Position numbers and translations under genes: made by a program
Notes under the pieces: generated by a model
The model's input: the letters and a program-made list of their open reading frames with translations, nothing else
Database searches by the model: none
Told to the model about the DNA's origin: nothing
From: Camellia lanceoleosa
Lineage: Eukaryota > Streptophyta > Magnoliopsida > Ericales > Theaceae
Assembly: GCA_025200525.1 (NCBI GenBank)
Contig: CM045763.1
Location: 88,378,131 to 88,442,130 of the forward strand
DNA length: 64,000 bases
Direction: 5' to 3'
Shown: piece after piece, positions 12,020-23,640 of the stretch
Position numbering within the stretch: the stretch's first letter is position 1
How the letters are laid out: every line of letters starts with the position of its first letter

Positions 12020-12599
12020 TTCTGAGGTCAGGATAGTTTGGACCAATGGGGGTACTAGTAGGGGATAATCCTAACAGATGGCAGATGTTAAGGACAGTAG
12101 AAGCTATTATCCCACATCTAAATTAGAAGAAATTGAAAGTAGAATTCCAAAAACAAAGAGCAGCAGGTATTAAAAATGGGTCCTCTAAAATGGTGAACCT
12201 GGACAATTGAAGGGCATCGAAGAGGTAAAGCTCCTGAAGATCCAGTGTCCTAGCATGGACAACCCGATCATACCACTCATTCCACTCTGGTCTTACTGTG
12301 GGCCAGCAGCGATGGAGTCGGTTCATCCTCTAGCTTCTCCAATCAAGACCGCCTTCATAAAGGAGGCAATGATCCTCCAGACGCGGATACAGAACTAGAA
12401 GCTCAGTGGGAATCTCCTTAAAAATGGGCCTAAGCACGTATTCTTGTTGTTCATGGCGACGGGGAATGAAGATGCGCCTATCGATAGCATTTTTCTTACC
12501 AGTCTTGTATTTCTCACACTCTTCATGAATGATCCTTTTTAAGGCTACGGATGGACTCACATGTTCCACAATCGGTATTTTTAAGGAGGAATAAGCCAT
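9136..12599 (-). pseudogene. Antisense gene of the Tat element, plant-mobile-domain-like with coiled-coil tail
   Basis: Read from the ATG at 12599 down to a TGA at 9138-9136, opposite to gag-pol. Pieces in order: MAYSSLKIPIVEH (12599-12330); a tryptophan-rich part with WNEWYDRV and PAALCFWNSTFN (12326-12123); SPAWLRTFLS and YCPAQFARQFGLSQEV (11636-11223); a Ser/Thr/Pro-rich stretch (11126-10887 and 10044-9700); and a Gln/Leu/Glu-rich tail that looks coiled-coil (about 9430-9140). The ARQFG motif and the FWN block resemble the plant mobile domain, also annotated aminotransferase-like, which occurs in antisense ORFs of Tat elements. Frameshifts and stops break it. An AATAAA-type signal on the minus strand lies just past the stop. 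No function is established. Confidence 0.7.
11984..12016 (+). repeat. (GA)n microsatellite inside the antisense gene
   Basis: G-run, GA dinucleotides and a second G-run, within the broken part of the antisense gene. Confidence 0.9.
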
Positions 12600-13507
12600 T
12601 GGTAGGAGTTTTTTCAGAAGACGAAGTTAAGAAAGAGAGTAAGGGAAAGGAGAAGTCAATAGAGCTGAAGGGCTTGTGTGTTAGGCGAACAAGTGAATTG
12701 AAAGCACGAAATAAAAGGGTTTTTAAACCTTTCTGTTTGAAAAATACCTAATCGTTTTAAGTGGGTAGAATTCATAAAGAAGTGTTAAAGGTACGGATGT
12801 GAACAGTTTCTCTCAATGTTGGTAATTTGGGAGGGAAACGTATCTCAAATACAAATATTGGCTTCGAAATCAAATGTTTGGCTTTGAAGCCAAGCTTTGG
12901 TGCCAAAATTAGGTAACAAACATTCAGCTAAAGCTTTGAAAGCAGGAAGTTGACTTCGAAGCACATTTCACACCTAAGAGTACAGGAGTGCCCAGGTATT
13001 TGTTTACTTCAAAAGGATTAAAGACTTGCTTTTAGGTTTCTTGGTGAAAGTAAAATCCTTCGAAGAAAAGTTTGAAATACTCTGCGATTAAAATTTGTTT
13101 GTTTTAGGCTTTGAAGTGACATAAAACCAATAGTTGGTTAAGTAGTATACAATAGGAATAACTCTTTTAGAATAAAACAGTGCAGTCCTTAAAGGAAGTT
13201 TCCATACTTTGGAAAATATAGACTGTTTGTTCGAAGCAAAAATAGTTGATTCGAAATTATTAATTGTATTAACTATATGATTGGGAAAAGAAGACCTAAG
13301 GCAGAGGTTGTCAATTGCACTCCATATATTGGTGAAGTTCAAATTAGGTTTTCAGTATTCCATTGGATATGTTTAAATCAGGTTTCAAAGAACAAAATTA
13401 GTGAATTCGAAGCTCTGATTTTCTTTGTTTTGGATAAATAGAATGAAATCAGACCATGCCGAATAAAGAAAGGAAAGCCTAGCTTTATTAAGGTAAAAGT
13501 AATTACA
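12600..13507. other. Spacer between the two antisense genes of the Tat element
   Basis: No coding pattern was seen on either strand. The segment repeats TTCGAA and GCTTTGAAG-like words many times (12850-13260). A minus-strand AATAAA at 13489-13484 lies 19 bases after the stop of the upstream antisense gene. The spacer therefore probably holds the end of one antisense transcript and the leader of the next. Confidence 0.5.
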
Positions 13508-14094
13508 TCAGAAAGCCCTTTTGGTTACATATTCAGTTTCATAAAAATAAGGAATAGAGAAAATGAAAAGGTCATGGAACTTGTTCCAACAATGGTCAAT
13601 GAATTTCTGTTCCTTTTTTATTCTGTCTTCTATCTTCTCCAAGCTAGGTTCCTGAAGCTGTATGCTCTTATTTAATGAAAAAGTTGTTCAGCTTTTATTT
13701 CGAACTCTGTTTCCTTCAATCTTTGTTCTATCTCATCCATATCCAAGTCATCCCAATATGCAGAGTCTTTATTCTTGAAGTCATTATATTCATCGATAAG
13801 GTTCTCTGCTTCATAGTGGGAGTTGATCCAAAAACATCTGAAGCTCTGCTTGGGTAATATGATTGAGGACATGACTTCGAGGCATAATGTCACAAGCCCA
13901 TCGAAGGTTCTTAAGAGGAACATCACCCTCAAGAACATTGAAGGGCAAGTGAGAAAAGGCCGTAAGCAGCAGCTGAGCTCGATATCGCTCAAATATAGTA
14001 GGGGAAGTGTGAGGTTGATAGGAAGGAAGAAACAGATTCTCAAAGAGAGTAAGTCTCAGTTCTTCCACCCAATGAGGGTTTTGCGGAAGAGGAG
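13508..14094 (-). pseudogene. Antisense gene 1 of the Tat element, third block (C-terminal half)
   Basis: The reading enters from the second block after block A is removed, with PLPQNPHWVEELRLTLFENL, and runs past RYRAQLLLTAFSHLPFNVL and WACDIMPRSHVL. The frame shifts near 13822 into an acidic piece (EAENLIDEYNDF, WDDLDMDEIEQRL) and back near 13676 into QEPSLEKIEDRIKKEQKF. It ends at TGA 13510-13508. The two shifts cancel, since the whole gene length is divisible by three. The C-terminal half looks helical and charged. Family not recognised. Confidence 0.65.
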
Positions 14095-14289
14095 TGTAGA
14101 CACCCCATTTTTGACCGACCTTAAGACTCAGACGTCATTGATTGAGCGCTCGGTGATGGTGCATGTTGTGCTCGTTTAGAGGTTTCGGAGTTTTGGCTAA
14201 GAGCCTTGCCTTCGGGCCTCTGAACTCTTTTGTGCTTCAGCTCGGTTTGTGGACCAAACTTTGCTTCTCTTCCTAGAGGGAGGGAGAGG

Positions 14290-14740
14290 TCTTGTAGACC
14301 ACTTTTCGTGGTCGTAGACCACTTTTCCCGCTTGGAGACTAGTTTCCGGTTTTCGGAGCCTTCGGCTACGCGCCTTAGCTTGGGACCGCTTAACGTTCTC
14401 CGTTTGGCGTGGTTTTTGAACCACACCTTGTTGCCTCTGCCTAGAGGAACACTGTGGTCCAGGAGACCACTTTTGTGGTGGCATACCACTTTTGATGCTC
14501 GTAGACTAGTTTTCGAGGCTTTTGGCCGCATGCCTTGCCTCTCGATCTCTTGTCTTGCATCCGCTTTGGTTTGTTTTTGGTGCAAACCTTGTTTTCCTTG
14601 TTTGGAAGGTGGTACAAGGGTGGGAGACCACTTTTTCTCCTTGGAGACCACTTTTCCTTCTACCAGCCAGTTTTCTGGTCGAATAACTGGCTTGCTTGGT
14701 CTTTGGGCCACATTTTCTAGTCGGCCACCACACCACTAGC
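14290..14740 (+). repeat. Diverged GTAGACCACTTTTC repeats in block A
   Basis: The word AGACCACTTTT and near variants recur about ten times, spaced 15-60 bases. The reverse word AAAAGTGGTCGGC occurs near 17680-17725 in the same block. Confidence 0.7.
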
Positions 14741-15408
14741 TTTCTTTCATGCTCTAGACCTCTCCCACCTATGGCCGACTAGTTTTTGTCTTGGGAGACC
14801 ACTTGAACCTTTTTGGAGATATTTTCCTCCAGCTGGCACAGTTGGAGGGCATTAGAGCTATCCTCCATGTGTATGGAGGGATTTGTTTGAAGCTTAGCTT
14901 CTCTAAGAAGCTTTGCCTTTTAGTTTCTATCAGAGGGAGGTTCCTCCTCCCTCCTCTAGGTTTAGAAACTTGAGGCTTGAGAGATAGATATACACTTGTA
15001 TCTATTCTTCCTTGTTTGTTCCCATTTTGTGCCTTAAAGTGTTATTTTGTCTTAGTTTAACACACAAACACACACTCAAATACCTTCCTTTGGTTGCTGA
15101 GATGCTAAGGGGTTGTTTTTGGTGTTCTTGGACTGGTTTAAGCTCAAAGAACTTGCTGGAGTTGCAGTTGTAAAGGAGGTCTTCAAGGGTGAGTATTTGA
15201 CCTTTAAATCCCCATTTCTTGCTTAAGCTTTTAGCCCTTCTTTCATACATTTTTTAGCTTAACTCTTAACTAGAAAAGTTTTGTTTTTGCATGCTTAAAA
15301 TAGTTGTTTAAGGTCACTTTTTCATTTGGGATGATTTACCCCCTCTTAGGCCTTGTTAGGCCTTGTTTTGAGCCATCCCTTTAGGCTCTTGTTGAACCCT
15401 TTGCATGA

Positions 15409-15452
15409 CCTTTCTACCACTGAAATCCAAAGGATTTTCAGTGGTAGAAAGG
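15409..15452 (+). repeat. Strong hairpin in block A (about 20-bp stem)
   Basis: CTTTCTACCACTGAAATCC and its near-perfect reverse complement are separated by three bases. A weaker counterpart occupies the same relative place in block B (31127-31157). Confidence 0.85.
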
Positions 15453-15471
15453 TGGTTTTGGTGTTCTAAAT

Positions 15472-15494
15472 AGGAGAGGGTCATCCCCTCTCCT
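15472..15494 (+). repeat. Second hairpin in block A, AGGAGAGGG / CCCCTCTCCT
   Basis: A 9-10 bp stem around a TCAT loop. Block B has the same hairpin with the same loop at 31182-31204. Confidence 0.85.
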
Positions 15495-17009
15495 TGTATT
15501 TTGTTTACTTGCTTCATATGCCTTATGTTTGAGCATCTTTGTTAAGCTTTTGTTGGCCATATCTTAGCTTGTATTTGTGGTTATTTTGCTGAGGCATACC
15601 ACTGTTTTTGCTTGGTTTGGTCACTCCATGCATGGTTAATACACTTGTAGTGTAAATCACACGAACTAGCTTTGTATGCTTCATGAAGTAGCATGTCATT
15701 TTAGCTTGTTTTCTTTCCATTTTAGTATGTTTTTGGTGATGTTTTAGCATGCCATGACTCTTTTTTGGGTGAGTTTGTTGGCCCCTTGCATGCTTCATAC
15801 ACTTATAGTGTAATTCCATGAAATAGCCTAACATGCATCATGCTTTAATATGTCATTTTAGCATGCTTTTGGCTTAGCTCTGAGAAGATTTTGTTCATGT
15901 TTTACCATGTTTAAGGTCTGATTTTAGTTTTTTGGGTCATGCATGACTTGGTTTGTATAGCCATGGTTTAATCTAGCTTGTTAGCCTTGTGTATTGAGCT
16001 CACTAGCATGCATTACTTAGACTATTTTAATGATTTAGCATCATTTATTATGTGATTTCAGTCCATGTGTCATGGCCATGCATTCACATTTGTCACTCAT
16101 TCAATGCGTTGGAGGGATTGCCCCTTTATGCCTTAACAGGAACCATTGCGTATGCCTTCATGCCTTAGCTTGCGAGCCATCATTTTAGTGTTTATTTGGG
16201 GTTATTATGCCATGATATAACTCTAATTTTTATTGGTTAAGCCATCCCATGCTTGGTCTTAATAGGTGTAGTGTAATCCACGTTATTTGTCTTGTATGCA
16301 TCATGCCTTATGCCCTTTATGCTAGCTTATTTTGGCTTCCTTCCATGCATACTTTAGACTCATTTTGACATGTTCTAGGACTATTTTGGGTTGCCTTTGC
16401 CATATGCTTCATGTTTTGTATACTTGTAGTACAAATGCTCTTGTTTGCCTCAAGCTTTGACCACCATTGCATGCTTCATTTGTGTTGTGTACATGATTTG
16501 GCATCACTTAACATGACATTTCAGAGCATTTAGCATTGCCATGTTCCTACCTCAATCATGCTTTAAGTGCCTTTGAGTGTTATGCATTGTTGCCTAGTTT
16601 ATGCCTTAGCTCGTATGCTTGCATGCCTAGGCCTTTGAGCCCTCGTCTCAGCATGTTTAGGTCCTTATTTCGACCTACTTGAGCTCTATCCATGCTTGGT
16701 TCATGCATTTGTGCCATGTATTGCATGCCTCCTTTGTAGTCCTCTTTACTAGCTTCATACTTTAAGGACCCTAGCATGCCATACTTGTGTTGTTTGGATG
16801 ATTTGGCATCATTTCTTACCTTATTCTAGTGCACTTAGTATTGTTACACTTCCACGCTTTTCACTCTTGAAGTGTTCTTGAGAGTTGCACCTTAGTGCCT
16901 TAATTGGTGAGCCAATTGGCATGCATGCTTGTATGTGTTTTCGGTGCCTTCATTTTCATTATGGCCTCTGTTTTGGCATGGCTGAGGTCTACCCACATTC
17001 GGTTTAAGC

Positions 17010-17290
17010 CCATTAAGCATTGTGTATGCCATGTCACATCGCATCGTGCATGTTATGTTGTTGTTTGCATTGCGCATGCCATACTCTTGATTCGCATTGT
17101 GTATGCCATGATCATATTGCATTGAGTATGCCATGTTAGTCATTGCATTGTGTATGCTAGTTGTCATGAGCATTGTGTATGCCATGTAGTTCATTCGCAT
17201 TGTGTATGCTAGTATGTTAATTGCATGTTTGCCTGCTTGTCCCTCCCATGTTTGTATGCTTGAGTCGCATTGTGTATGCCATGTTATGTG
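17010..17290 (+). repeat. GCATTGTGTATGCCATG minisatellite in block A
   Basis: About nine diverged copies of GCATTGTGTATGCC at 20-45 base spacing. Block B has only traces near 32730-32800, so the array expanded in this copy or shrank in B. Confidence 0.75.
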
Positions 17291-19388
17291 TTGCATTGTT
17301 GTTTAGAATAGGTGTTAGTCCAAACAAGAGAAACGAGGGACGTTTCATACTTAAAGTGATGAAACATGCCTCAATTCTCGATCGTCGACGTTCTTGATCA
17401 TATATGATAGAGTTTTAGGCTTTATGTGTTTACTTGTGCATTCATTTTACATTGAATTGTGTAACTTCGCCTCTCGGCCATCATGCATTGAAATGCGCGA
17501 TTGGTGGCCTGAGGGTCGAGAACCACACCTCCTTGAGTTCATGACATGATAGGGGGGTGGTTGTGCACACATATCTTGCAAATACATTGCCATGCCCTTT
17601 CTTGCTCTCTGTTGCAGCAAACTGGAATTCATCAGCAACAACTGGCCGGCCAGCTACTTTTCTGGTTTTTCAATAACCAAAAGTGGTCGGCAGGTGTCTG
17701 GAGAGACCAAAAGTGGTCGGCCACCCTTCCACAGGTTTCCCTAGGTGGAGTTTCAGCTTTCTGGAGCTTGGTGCAAGTTTTTGAGAACAAATGAAAACAG
17801 TGGCAAATCAAGGCATCGCATTGGATTTCTGAGCAAGGCGACCGAGCATGCATCCAGTCTTTTCCCTCTGAGAACCTCCTGTTTTACTTCTTTCCTTAGC
17901 TGCCATGCTTAGATAGCTAGCTATTGCTTTGGTTTGTACTTAATAGTTAATGTGTTTAGCTATTTTAAATTCATTTTGTAATAATTAGTTTAATTAGCTT
18001 AGATTAGCTAGTTAGCTTCTTATTCGGTCCCTCCTTCGAGAGGGCGCATTATTGTAATAAGCGTGCATGTGTGTGATGCATGTCTTCCAACCTTCATTTC
18101 TTTCTCCCTTTTACTTAACCGCTTACGATGGTTAGTTTTAGGGCATATTTCATTTATAATACCTTATGTTCGCATGCGTGCATCCATTTATCTGTCTTGC
18201 ATGCACCGGGCTCAGCGTATTGTACTAACTGCATTGTATTTCAATTCCAATTTGAATACATGTATCAAGTTACATTTCATATACCATCTTAGGTAGCCGA
18301 GCCTATTTTAGTTGCATTCTCGCATGTGTTGCATTAGCTATCTTAACATGAACTAGGATCATGCATGATTTCTAACTAGTTCTTTGTTTTGGCTCGGAGT
18401 ACACTGTGAGTGTTTACGCTTTAGCATACTGCATGTGTGTTAATGTTGCCATGAAAGCATGCTTGCCATGAGGCTAACTGCTTATGTGATATAACTGTCT
18501 GAATGCCTGTGGATGAAGGTTGGATTACTTGAATTGGAACAATCCATTGAAAATCGCGTTTTAGCCTACTTGCGAGTAGCAAACTTCAAACCGTTTTCAA
18601 ACGAATGTGCAATGTTTTGTTCCAAATTAGGCGATCTAGTCTATACTTGTTTACTGTGCGCATCACATAGTAAGATTAGCTAATTAATCGGAATAAGAAC
18701 ACATGTGTTTTCAAAAACAAGATATCATGCTTAGTACAAGCTGATCTTTGATTGGGCGAGGGGGGGTGCTCATTAAATGACCTTCCCCTCTCGTATCCAA
18801 GTTTCCAAGCCGAGACAACTTTGGTAATGACGGACACGTGGCCTTAGGCATGAGTCAGGGTTTCCTAAATTCCCCCAAAATAAAATATTTAGGTGGCGAC
18901 TCTATATCTGGCAAAGTAGTCCATGTTTGGCACTTCTTTATAAAAATCAGTTTTCCAAAATGATTTGCCGAATTTGGACTCTTTAGTGATTTATCGGTCT
19001 TACATCACACATTGTAAGATTAAATTCAGAACCGTGGCATTTGAGTCCAAACTGTAGTAGCTTAGAGAACAAAACGAGAATTTGCGCCCCGCAGCGCCGC
19101 GATATTCGGAGAGTTCTCGAGCGGCCCACGACTTCATTGGGACGTAGAGAACTTGACTCGAATTCATGATATCTTGTTTTGTTTACACTTATGTGTCTCG
19201 TTGCATTGCATTTGCATTGGTGCACCTAAGTTATTGTGTTCCCTGTCTACTATTCCTGAACAGTTTGCCTGAGGCTGCATGCCATAAGGTAAACCGGTTA
19301 CGGGCTCTGCCACGATGGGAACACAAACTCCAGTTGTTACCGGGGCGCCCTTTTGACCATTTGACCTAGTCTATTTCGAAAAAAGGAG

Positions 19389-19848
19389 GGAAATGGGGGT
19401 TGTTTACGTAGTCAAGCCAGTCAGAAGAGCAAAATTTTGCCCTATGAGATAAGAATGACGGGCTGTACCCTTGTGCTTCCTCTGGACGACGAGTGGCTTG
19501 CACAATCTTTGTAGGCATAGAAGACGTGTACCATGCTATGAGTAAGTTGTCTTCCAAACTGCATCGGCGATCAATGGATACATATGGGTAAACCACCGAG
19601 CTTCGAATGAAAAAAGAGAAAGATGAAAGATCAGTGAATTTGACGAAGTGATGATTAATGCACTCTCTCAGCTTGGATTCCTTAGGTTCTGGCCAGCCTC
19701 CCCAGCCAGAAGTCGAAGAAGAAGAAGAAGAAGAAGAAGAAGAAGAAGCTGCAGCCTTATTGCACGCAGAAGGTCTTTGGTTAGAAGAAGACCTTCCAAT
19801 ATCTATGTTTGCAAAGTTTTGGGCTAGAGAATTATGAACAATAGGTTC
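19389..19848 (-). pseudogene. Antisense gene 1 of the Tat element, second block
   Basis: It enters from the first block across the second Tat element and reads VHNSLAQNFANIDIGRSSS, then a serine run encoded by a (TTC)n stretch (19711-19749), GWGGWPEPKESKLRECINHH, VVYPYVSIDRRCSLEDNLL and IAWYTSSMPTKIVQATRRP, ending at NNPHFPP where block A interrupts. The frame stays open over all 460 bases. No family was recognised. The conservation of this stretch against the broken gag-pol is notable. Confidence 0.7.
19711..19749 (+). repeat. (GAA)n microsatellite coding a serine run on the minus strand
   Basis: Whole triplets only, so the antisense frame is kept. Confidence 0.85.
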
Positions 19849-20438
19849 TGATAATGCAGTTCATTCCCGGTGGATGGACTGGACCGATCCAAACTCCTCA
19901 AGCCCACGTTCGAGTGGCAAAGCCCACTAGATGACCTGCAAGTAAGTTCAATGGGGAACGGGGTAGTCCCCCAGCGAACCCTCCGACGGGCAAGTTAGCA
20001 AGTAAGGGGAAGAGATAAAGTGTGTAGAGAAAGATTGGAGATAGAAAGCTTAACCTTCTTCTTGTCTTCGATGCTTGCTTATATCCTTCGGTAATCATTT
20101 CACTGTCCCTTCCGACGTGCCCACATCGCCCAAAGCCTGTGCTGTAACTTACCTTGTTCAGGGTAAGGGGGCGCTGTTCCAACGGAGAGGTGTTGTCGTA
20201 ATAAATGCTGTGATGGGCTGCATTAATGGTGATGTGTTGTGGCAATAACTTTGCAGATCTTTGTCTGCTGATGTGGCATGTCTTACACTTGCCATGTGTC
20301 CAAATGTCATTGGCCCTTCACGCCCAGTTGGCCCCCAGCTGTCCTGGATTTTACCAATCGGGTTATGCAATGGGCTCCAAATGGTGGGCTTGGGGTTGTT
20401 CACTGTGGGATGTAGCCTTTGTGGGCCTATCCATGTCA
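19849..20438 (+). repeat. 5' LTR of the second Tat-type element
   Basis: Begins TGATAATGCAGTT and ends CCATGTCA. Same length as the 3' copy. Confidence 0.94.
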
Positions 20439-20499
20439 GTAGTCTCCCATTCCTGAGTGCAGCTTCAGTCCAACGAAGGGAATACTTATGCGGAAGGTG

Positions 20500-20815
20500 A
20501 GTCTAACCGGGATGACCGAGCGGAGAATGGTCCGACCATGAAAATGAGACAGAGCGGGGAGGCCGACCATGGGGAGGGTCGATCGCGCGAAGATCGAGCG
20601 GGAAGGAAGAACGCGAGGCTGACCGTGTGAAGGCCGAGCGGACAAGCCGACCGGGAGGAGGGCTGACCATGTGAAGGCTGAGTGGACGAGTCGACCGCAT
20701 GAAGGCCGACCGTATGAGCTGACCGTGAGGAGGGCTGACCATGTGAAGGCCGACCGTGTGAGCTGACCGTGAGGAGGGCTAACCATGTGAAGGCCGAGCG
20801 GAAAGGCGCGGGGCT
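20500..20815 (+). repeat. Leader minisatellite of the second Tat-type element
   Basis: GC-rich repeats of GACCGTGAGGAGGGCTGACC and ATGTGAAGGCCGAGCGG, unit about 35-55 bases with variable pieces, between the LTR and gag. Confidence 0.85.
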
Positions 20816-21278
20816 CAAGAGGTGGCGTGTGAAATGATGATTTGAAGTGGAAAAGACAGGGGAAGGGGGAGAGGTAGTGCATCGTGGCCATACACGTGGC
20901 AATATCGTGGGGGGGGGGGAGAGGGAGTTAGGCGTTGGAGCAGAAATGAAATGATAGGTCATTATGGGGTTGAAAAGACAGTTTTGGCGGATGATTTGAA
21001 AAATTTTCAAACTGGCGAAAATTAATTGGGATCCTTGGAATACGGGCAAACCGTGGGCTTTTGGCATCATTCGATTCACCTACTTGTTTACAAAGAACCA
21101 AAACATTCCAAGTCTTACTTCATTTGTTGCTCACGATACACCTTTGCGACACTTCTTCAATTTTCTTGTACCTGCAGCAGAAGCGATTCGTGGGAAGTGT
21201 CCTATCCGTGCACTAGTTGTGCTCATTGTCGCCGGAGACCCTGTCCCAGCAACCTTTCTCTCCTACCCATCAAGGTGC

Positions 21279-22830
21279 ATGGTCACGACTAGATCCATGG
21301 CTTCTCACCATAACGCTGCCGACCATCAAACCGACCCTCCCAATCCGAACAACCCACCTCAGTATTTCATCGAGCTTACCAACAGCATTAACCGTATGGC
21401 CGAGCAAAATCAGGCCCTGATAAATACTTTACTGCAAAGAAACCTCCCCATTCCTCCACCACCATCTCCAGATATTCCACCCAATCCAGAACGAACTTCG
21501 AGCCATACTGTCCCACAACCCAATCCACCTAACTTGGGAGGTTTGCAACCTCCTCACCCACATATAAATCCACCACCTCCACCCCCACACCCATCGGTCG
21601 TAGCACCAGCCCCCGAGGGAGAAGCCAGCAGCGTCCAACACCTGTCTCCCTCTGGTGGCAACAACATTCCCCTTTGGGACGCTGAACTCCGCGCAATGAA
21701 ACTCCAGCTCCAAGGGGTTATGCAGAACATCCAGCATAAACCCTCCATTACGACAAACTCACTATTTGTTGCCTCTATCCGAGACAAGCCTCTACTCGCC
21801 AAGTTCAAAATGCTCACCATCGACTCCTTCGACGGAACGATGGACCCGGTCGACTATCTGGAGACCTACCGCACCCTCATGATCCTCCATGCCTTCCCTG
21901 ATGAGATCATGTACCGAGCTTTTCCCGTGACACTGAAGGGGTCAGTTCGACTGTGGTTTAGCCAGTTGCCACCAGACTCTGTCTCCACTTTTCAGCATCT
22001 CAGTGATTCTTTCCTGAGCCATTTTATTGGAGCCCAACGCCAACGACGCCCGGCCACCCAACTCCTCAACATTTGTCAGACCGAGGGGGAGTCACTGCGC
22101 AGCTTTGTCACTCGCTTCAACACCGAGGCCTTGCAAGTGGCAGAAAATGATGACAAGGTCATCCTGATGGCTTTCATGGCCGGTCTGCGGTCGTCCGATT
22201 TCCTTTTCTCCTTCTCTAAAAACCCCCCGACCTCAATGGCAGCCCTACTCTCCAAAGCCCAAAAATACATGAATGCCGAAAATTCACTAGCCGCTCGGTA
22301 GGATCCAACAGCTAAAAACCCGACTCCCAGAGAAAAGAGAAAAGACCCAGACCCTAGAAACACCCAGTATAATAGCCCAACACCCCACTATAACGACCGC
22401 CCTCCCCGCGCTGACCGGTCAACACCTACCCGACCGCCCGGTCGGTTCGAGCGGTACACACCCCTTAATTCTCCCATAGAACAAGTCCTCCACCAGATCC
22501 AATGGGACTACACCCTCAAATGGCCTCCACCTCCACGGAACCCTTCCAACCGGAAAGACCAGTCCAAATATTGCCGTTTCCACCAGGACCATGGCCATAA
22601 CACTGATGACTGCATCAACCTCAAGGATCAGGTGGAGACCCTAATACGTTAGGGGCGTCTAAGCCGGCTCACGGACACCCGCCCTCAGCAGAGGCAAAGA
22701 ACCGAACCCCACAAAGACAATCGTCGGCGCACCCCACCCCGACAGCCAGCTCAACCGAATCAAGACCATGATCGACTTTCACAACAACCTCGGCCACAAG
22801 GTAATCCACCCCCACCCGTTGGTGAAATTA
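21279..22830 (+). pseudogene. gag: gag of the second Tat-type element
   Basis: The ATG at 21279 (MVTTRSMASHHNAAD) is preferred over the longer open frame from 21084, because MVTTRS is a common gag start. A Pro- and Asn-rich N-terminus is followed by the capsid core: DGTMDPVDYLETYRTLM, VTLKGSVRLWFSQLPPDS and GESLRSFVTRFNTEAL. The first stop is at 22299. The same frame continues, through further stops, to the zinc knuckle CRFHQDHGHNTDDC at about 22570-22615. Only nonsense changes are evident up to there; a frame change follows before the protease. Confidence 0.88.
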
Positions 22831-23640
22831 GAGTCATTTCAGGTGGACTTGCTTGCGGGGGACCATCTCGCCAAATTCGGCGAGGCGAACTCGGAAAAAA
22901 TAAGGCAGGGCTCAGACAAGGCAGTCACCACGGTAGACCGACCCTCCAAACAGCCCAAGCAGTGGACAGAGCCCATCACCTTCACGGACGTCGACTGTAC
23001 AGGCATCCGTTATCCTCATGATGATCCTCTCGTAATTTCTGTCATCCTCTTCAACTATAAGGTCAGACGAGTTCTCATTGACAATGGAAGCTCTTCAGAC
23101 ATCATATTCCTCAACTGCTTCCCCCAGCTCAAGATCGGGAGGAAAGTTTGTCTCCCCTCCAAACCCCTTTGGTTGGTTTCACTGGCGACCGGGTGACCTC
23201 CATCGGCTCCATTGATCTCCCCATCACCATCGGTGAATATCCACGGCAGACCACAAAGTTGCTTACCTTCCTTGTTGTCGATTGCCCCTCTGCCTACAAC
23301 ATCATCCTTGGTCGCACTGCCCTCAACGCTTTCCAAGCGATCACCTCCATCTACCACCTGGCCATCAAGTTTTCCACTGATCTCGGGGTCGGAACAGTGA
23401 GGGGAGAACAAACCGTGGCCAGAGAATGCTATGTCGTCTCACTCAAGGAAGCTAAGCTAAAGGAGGCCATGATTATTGAAGGACTTGACGTTCGAGACGA
23501 AGATGAGCTGGTCAGAGGAGAACCAGTTGAGGAGCTCGTTGAGGTTTCCATCGACCCCACCAACCCAATGAAAACTGCCAAGATCGGCAGTCAGCTATCC
23601 CCACAAGCCAAGGCCGACCTTACTGCCCTCCTGACCGAGC
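22768..23640 (+). pseudogene. Aspartic protease of the second Tat-type element
   Basis: First frame 22768-23196 has VRRVLIDNGSSSDIIFLN, the retropepsin active site in its Tat form. A frameshift near 23160 moves the reading to another frame (23148-23732), with TTKLLTFLVVDCPSAYNIIL and GRTALNAFQAITS, the GR-x-x-L block ending gypsy proteases. An acidic linker to RT follows. Confidence 0.85.

Larger units (their letters stand above)
14095..19383 (+). mobile_element. Block A: 5.3-kb non-coding LTR-like element (family of blocks B and C)
   Basis: It starts TGTAGACACCCCATTTTTGA, like blocks B and C, and shares their order: a CCACTTTT-rich front part, hairpins about 1.3 kb in, a long T/G-rich part with many CATGC words, and a GGTGGCGACTCT segment near the end. 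AGGAG lies on both sides (14090-14094 and 19384-19388), and the antisense gene around it rejoins in frame. Unlike B and C it does not end in CA; about 240 bp follow the point where similarity to B fades, ending TTCGAAAAA. No long ORF fits any protein family. Likely a solo LTR of a long-LTR Ogre-type element with an altered end. Confidence 0.7.

Noticed and set aside
14121..14739. Open frames on both strands rich in Arg, Lys, Ser and Cys within block A
   Set aside because: They come from the diverged CCACTTTT repeats; six-frame openness there follows composition, and no frame is shared with block B.
20436..21079. Long minus-strand frames rich in Ser, His, Gly and Pro
   Set aside because: They read the leader minisatellite in reverse and repeat its unit; not a gene.
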